Assembly (NCBI GenBank): GCA_036541255.1
Contig: JAZHDD010000063.1
Location: 62,001-126,000, forward strand
Length of the DNA: 64,000 bases
Source of the DNA: Paucidesulfovibrio sp036541255
Lineage (GTDB): Bacteria > Desulfobacterota > Desulfovibrionia > Desulfovibrionales > Desulfovibrionaceae
Direction of reading: 5' to 3'
Every line of letters starts with the position of its first letter. The first letter of the stretch is position 1. This document shows, in pieces, positions 61,827-64,000 of the stretch. The notes under the pieces are model-generated. The model was given only the letters and a program-made list of their open reading frames with translations. It had not been told where the DNA came from and did not search any database. The translations under genes were made by a program, and so were the position numbers.

Positions 61827-62002
61827 GTCTTGGTTTCCTGCTCCTTGCGGACGGGGCAATACCGGGCATGCGGTTCGACAAGATCGCCGGAGACTGTGAC
61901 GGAACGTTTCAGACTTGGCAAGAAGGCAGGGGCCACTTGTTGAACTCCATTGGAACTTGTCTTGCAACCCCTCGAAACGGGGGTCATTTTTCTGGCAAGA
62001 CC

Positions 62003-62365
62003 TTAGGCGAAGACTTCGGTTTTGACGACGGCCTCTGATTTGATACGGTCAAGAATTTCGGACAGGACAGGTTTGACGTTTTCGCGTATGTCGCCGGCAA
62101 CGATGATAAAAAGCAGGTCGTCTCCTGTGGAGAGTCGGCCTTCGTTGGCCTTGGCTATGATGCGCCAGATGCCGGGACGGCTCTGATATTCCTGGACCAG
62201 TTCGCTGATGCGCGCATGGTCCGGGTGAACCTCCACGGCGGATACCGGGGTCTTGTCTTTTCTGGACCAACCCCGGACCACTCCGTTATGGATGAGGATC
62301 ATGCCGACATTGTCGGCAAAGCCGGGTTCCTTTTTCAATTCGGCAATGGCTTTGGAAATATCCAT
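62003..62365 (-). CDS. MoaE-like protein, molybdopterin synthase large subunit family
   Basis: This 120-residue protein has the MoaE pattern: VGMILIHNGVVRGWSRKD, AVEVHPDHARISELVQEYQ, PGIWRIIAKANEGRLSTGDD and LFIIVAGDIRENVKPVL. Near its end KSEAVVKTEVFA has the conserved region around the catalytic Lys. It is about 30 residues shorter than E. coli MoaE. No MoaD is next to it. It should add sulfur in molybdopterin synthesis if complete. Confidence 0.72.
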   Translation of the reverse strand: MDISKAIAELKKEPGFADNVGMILIHNGVVRGWSRKDKTPVSAVEVHPDHARISELVQEYQSRPGIWRIIAKANEGRLSTGDDLLFIIVAGDIRENVKPVLSEILDRIKSEAVVKTEVFA

Positions 62366-62396
62366 GTTGCGTCTCCTTTGGTTGTGAGGTGTCTAG

Positions 62397-64000
62397 ATGA
62401 GCAGTATTTCTTCTCTTTTGCAAGCCCTTCCCAAGGTGTCCCAGTCACGAATGATCGGGTCAGGGTATGGCTTGTGGCTTGTCTGGAAAGGAACCCTCAA
62501 TACGGCTGTCTCCCATACTCTCAAAGATTATGGTGTGATACCAATGGCAGCCGGAGAAGGCCAGTCCTTGTGGCTGTCGCCAACGCCGGAAATATTTCGC
62601 GCCCTGGCAAGACTTCAGATTTGGGCGCGCTTCAATCCCATGCCATTGCTGTGTCTGGTCATGCCGGCAACCGTGCAGGTGGGATACGATCTGACTCTTT
62701 CCATGGCCTTGCCACCGGAACTTGCCAAGCAAAGCATTGAAAGCCCCAAAGATTTTGAAGTCTGTGTGCATCCTCGCCTTTCAGATAACGTACAGCGTAT
62801 TTCCGGACTGGCCTTGCAGCCTCGCGGCGCTATCGCGGGTCTGGCCAACGTGGACTGGCGGCTTTTCGACGCCGATGAAGGCTTGAATTACGAAACGCAT
62901 TTGGATTGGTTCTTTGTGCTCAAGCCGATAGGGCGCATGGGCGAAAAGGACAGCATCCTGGGATGGCGGGCATGGTCGGAGGAGATTAAGAAGCTTTTTA
63001 CCCGCCTCAGTCTCAAGTACATTGTCGGTACCCGTGAGGAAGTGCTGGTCATTTCACTCAAGGGACTGCGTTCTTTGCGTTCTTTTTGCCATGAAGTGCT
63101 CAAGCTTATCCAGGAATCCAAAGTCAAGCCGGAGCATCCCTATTGGCCGTGCGTCATGGCCGCAGCCAGCCAGGTGGGCAAGCAATTTTCCGAGGAATCC
63201 TTGCATAAGTTCAATCTGGACTGGAGCAAGCTCACTCCGGATGCGCCGCACCTCTGCTATCGTGAGGCGTTGATGCTCGGCGAGGGCTTCAAGGTCAATG
63301 AAGCCCGGTACGGCGGAGAAGAATCCCTGGATTCCTGGTGCAATGTCAGCCTTGGTGGGGAAGGAGAGGGTCGAGCCAAGAGTGAAGCCGAGATTATGCT
63401 CCCCCGGCGGCTCATGTTCTCGCTGTATCCAACGGAATGTTTCTATTGTGGGTTGCGCAGTCATGTCTCCAACGAGTGTCCTTCCCGTGTGCTCGACGAA
63501 CCCCGGTCCGGTATTTGGGGGGCGTTGTCGCGTATGGACGTCAAGGACTTCCCGAAAGGCCTGTCCAAGCTGGATGAAGCGTTGGATGCCAAAGGCGGCC
63601 CGGAGAGACTGACCGCGTTGCTGAATCGGGGCAAGGACCTGGAAGGTCTGCTGACCGGTGCCATCTTTGAGATCAACGGATCTGTTCAGTTCCGCTTGCT
63701 CCAACGGGTCTGGCGGAGCCGTGGCAAAGAGTGGCCTATGGGTTTGGATCAACCCGCCACAGAGGAAGGGCAATTCATCCAGGAACCGTTGGCAGCGCTT
63801 CGCAGTGGGGATGCTGAAGGGGCAGCCGCCATGCTCAAGCAATTGCGCCTGAAGTATTCCAGAAGCTATATCCCGCTGTCGTTGCAGGGCTTTTTGGCTA
63901 TGGAGGCAGGGGATCAACATCAGGCTCGGTTTTATTGGCAAGAGGCGGAAAGGCTCAGCTATACGCCGCTGCAACAGGGGTATTTCATGTTCCTTCAGGC
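62397..64000 (+). CDS. Large protein with CCHC zinc knuckle, 3' end outside the window
   Basis: This divergent gene starts at ATG 62397 and stays open to the right edge (534 codons seen). The protein is soluble; no signal or membrane segment is obvious. At about residue 350 the sequence CFYCGLRSHVSNEC fits C-x2-C-x4-H-x4-C, the retroviral-type zinc knuckle, rare in bacteria. The later part contains TPR-like helices (LAALRSGDAEGAAAMLKQLR, and FLAMEAGDQHQARFYWQEAE). I recognise no family. RNA or DNA binding by the knuckle is inferred. Confidence 0.7.
   Translation, partial: MSSISSLLQALPKVSQSRMIGSGYGLWLVWKGTLNTAVSHTLKDYGVIPMAAGEGQSLWLSPTPEIFRALARLQIWARFNPMPLLCLVMPATVQVGYDLTLSMALPPELAKQSIESPKDFEVCVHPRLSDNVQRISGLALQPRGAIAGLANVDWRLFDADEGLNYETHLDWFFVLKPIGRMGEKDSILGWRAWSEEIKKLFTRLSLKYIVGTREEVLVISLKGLRSLRSFCHEVLKLIQESKVKPEHPYWPCVMAAASQVGKQFSEESLHKFNLDWSKLTPDAPHLCYREALMLGEGFKVNEARYGGEESLDSWCNVSLGGEGEGRAKSEAEIMLPRRLMFSLYPTECFYCGLRSHVSNECPSRVLDEPRSGIWGALSRMDVKDFPKGLSKLDEALDAKGGPERLTALLNRGKDLEGLLTGAIFEINGSVQFRLLQRVWRSRGKEWPMGLDQPATEEGQFIQEPLAALRSGDAEGAAAMLKQLRLKYSRSYIPLSLQGFLAMEAGDQHQARFYWQEAERLSYTPLQQGYFMFLQ

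Noticed and set aside
1..64000. Insertion sequences or transposases
   Set aside because: No transposase-like protein or terminal inverted repeat with target duplication was found. The only integrase is the tyrosine recombinase at 48202-49203.

Overview
The window looks like a chromosomal segment of an anaerobic, Gram-negative, Desulfovibrio-like bacterium (Desulfobacterota). Supporting points are TonB/ExbBD and other outer-membrane systems, oxygen-independent heme breakdown (a HutW-type radical SAM enzyme), a large 2-hydroxyacyl-CoA dehydratase activase-like protein, and an RdgC-like protein that appears split into two genes. The genus is an inference; nothing in the sequence fixes it.

Region by region. 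(1) 1-8366: the end of an exopolysaccharide locus, with two giant proteins built of serine-acetyltransferase-like beta-helix modules, two glycosyltransferases, a secreted clan GH-A glycosidase and a Wza-type export lipoprotein, followed by an A+T-rich acyltransferase-3 gene. (2) 9806-11518: an NCS2-type permease with an extra cytoplasmic domain that resembles an RsbW-like ATPase. (3) 11692-22083: an eleven-gene heme acquisition and degradation operon on the minus strand (hutW, TonB-dependent receptor, ECF transporter S-T-A, hutX, flavodoxin, PNPOx-like protein, exbB, exbD, tonB). It has a Fur-type box in front and a TetR gene upstream with its own tandem operator. (4) 22441-24179: a compact two-gene locus of a 72-residue cysteine-bearing precursor peptide and a radical SAM/SPASM maturase, a probable uncharacterised RiPP. 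(5) 24711-34802: an RND-type exporter/LolA-like/outer-membrane-protein operon, a divergent MarR gene and an activase-like gene with a methyltransferase. Four copies of one palindrome (GTWAAG-N3-CTTWAC) tie these into a small regulon. (6) 35105-49360: a 14.3 kb integrative mobilizable element in tRNA-Leu(UAA). It carries a type II CBASS operon (CD-NTase, Cap2, Cap3, 2TM-SAVED effector), a HEPN-like protein, an unknown membrane-anchored coiled-coil protein, a MobC/relaxase pair with a nested membrane-protein gene, a SprT-like metalloprotease and a tyrosine integrase. (7) 49550-64000: ordinary chromosome with lipoprotein, YcaO, GDSL hydrolase, RdgC-like, response regulator, PilZ, RmlA, DUF1614 (apparently frameshifted), DUF523, MoaB/Mog-like, TolC, a glycosyltransferase, MoaE-like, and a truncated protein with a CCHC zinc knuckle.

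How the parts work together. In the heme operon, receptor, TonB and ExbBD would move heme across the outer membrane and the ECF module across the inner membrane. HutX would carry it, and HutW with the flavodoxin would open the ring without oxygen. In the mobile element, integrase, arm-site repeats and duplicated anticodon-arm cores define both ends, and the rest is mobilization and anti-phage cargo. No CRISPR array, rRNA or recognisable insertion sequence was found.
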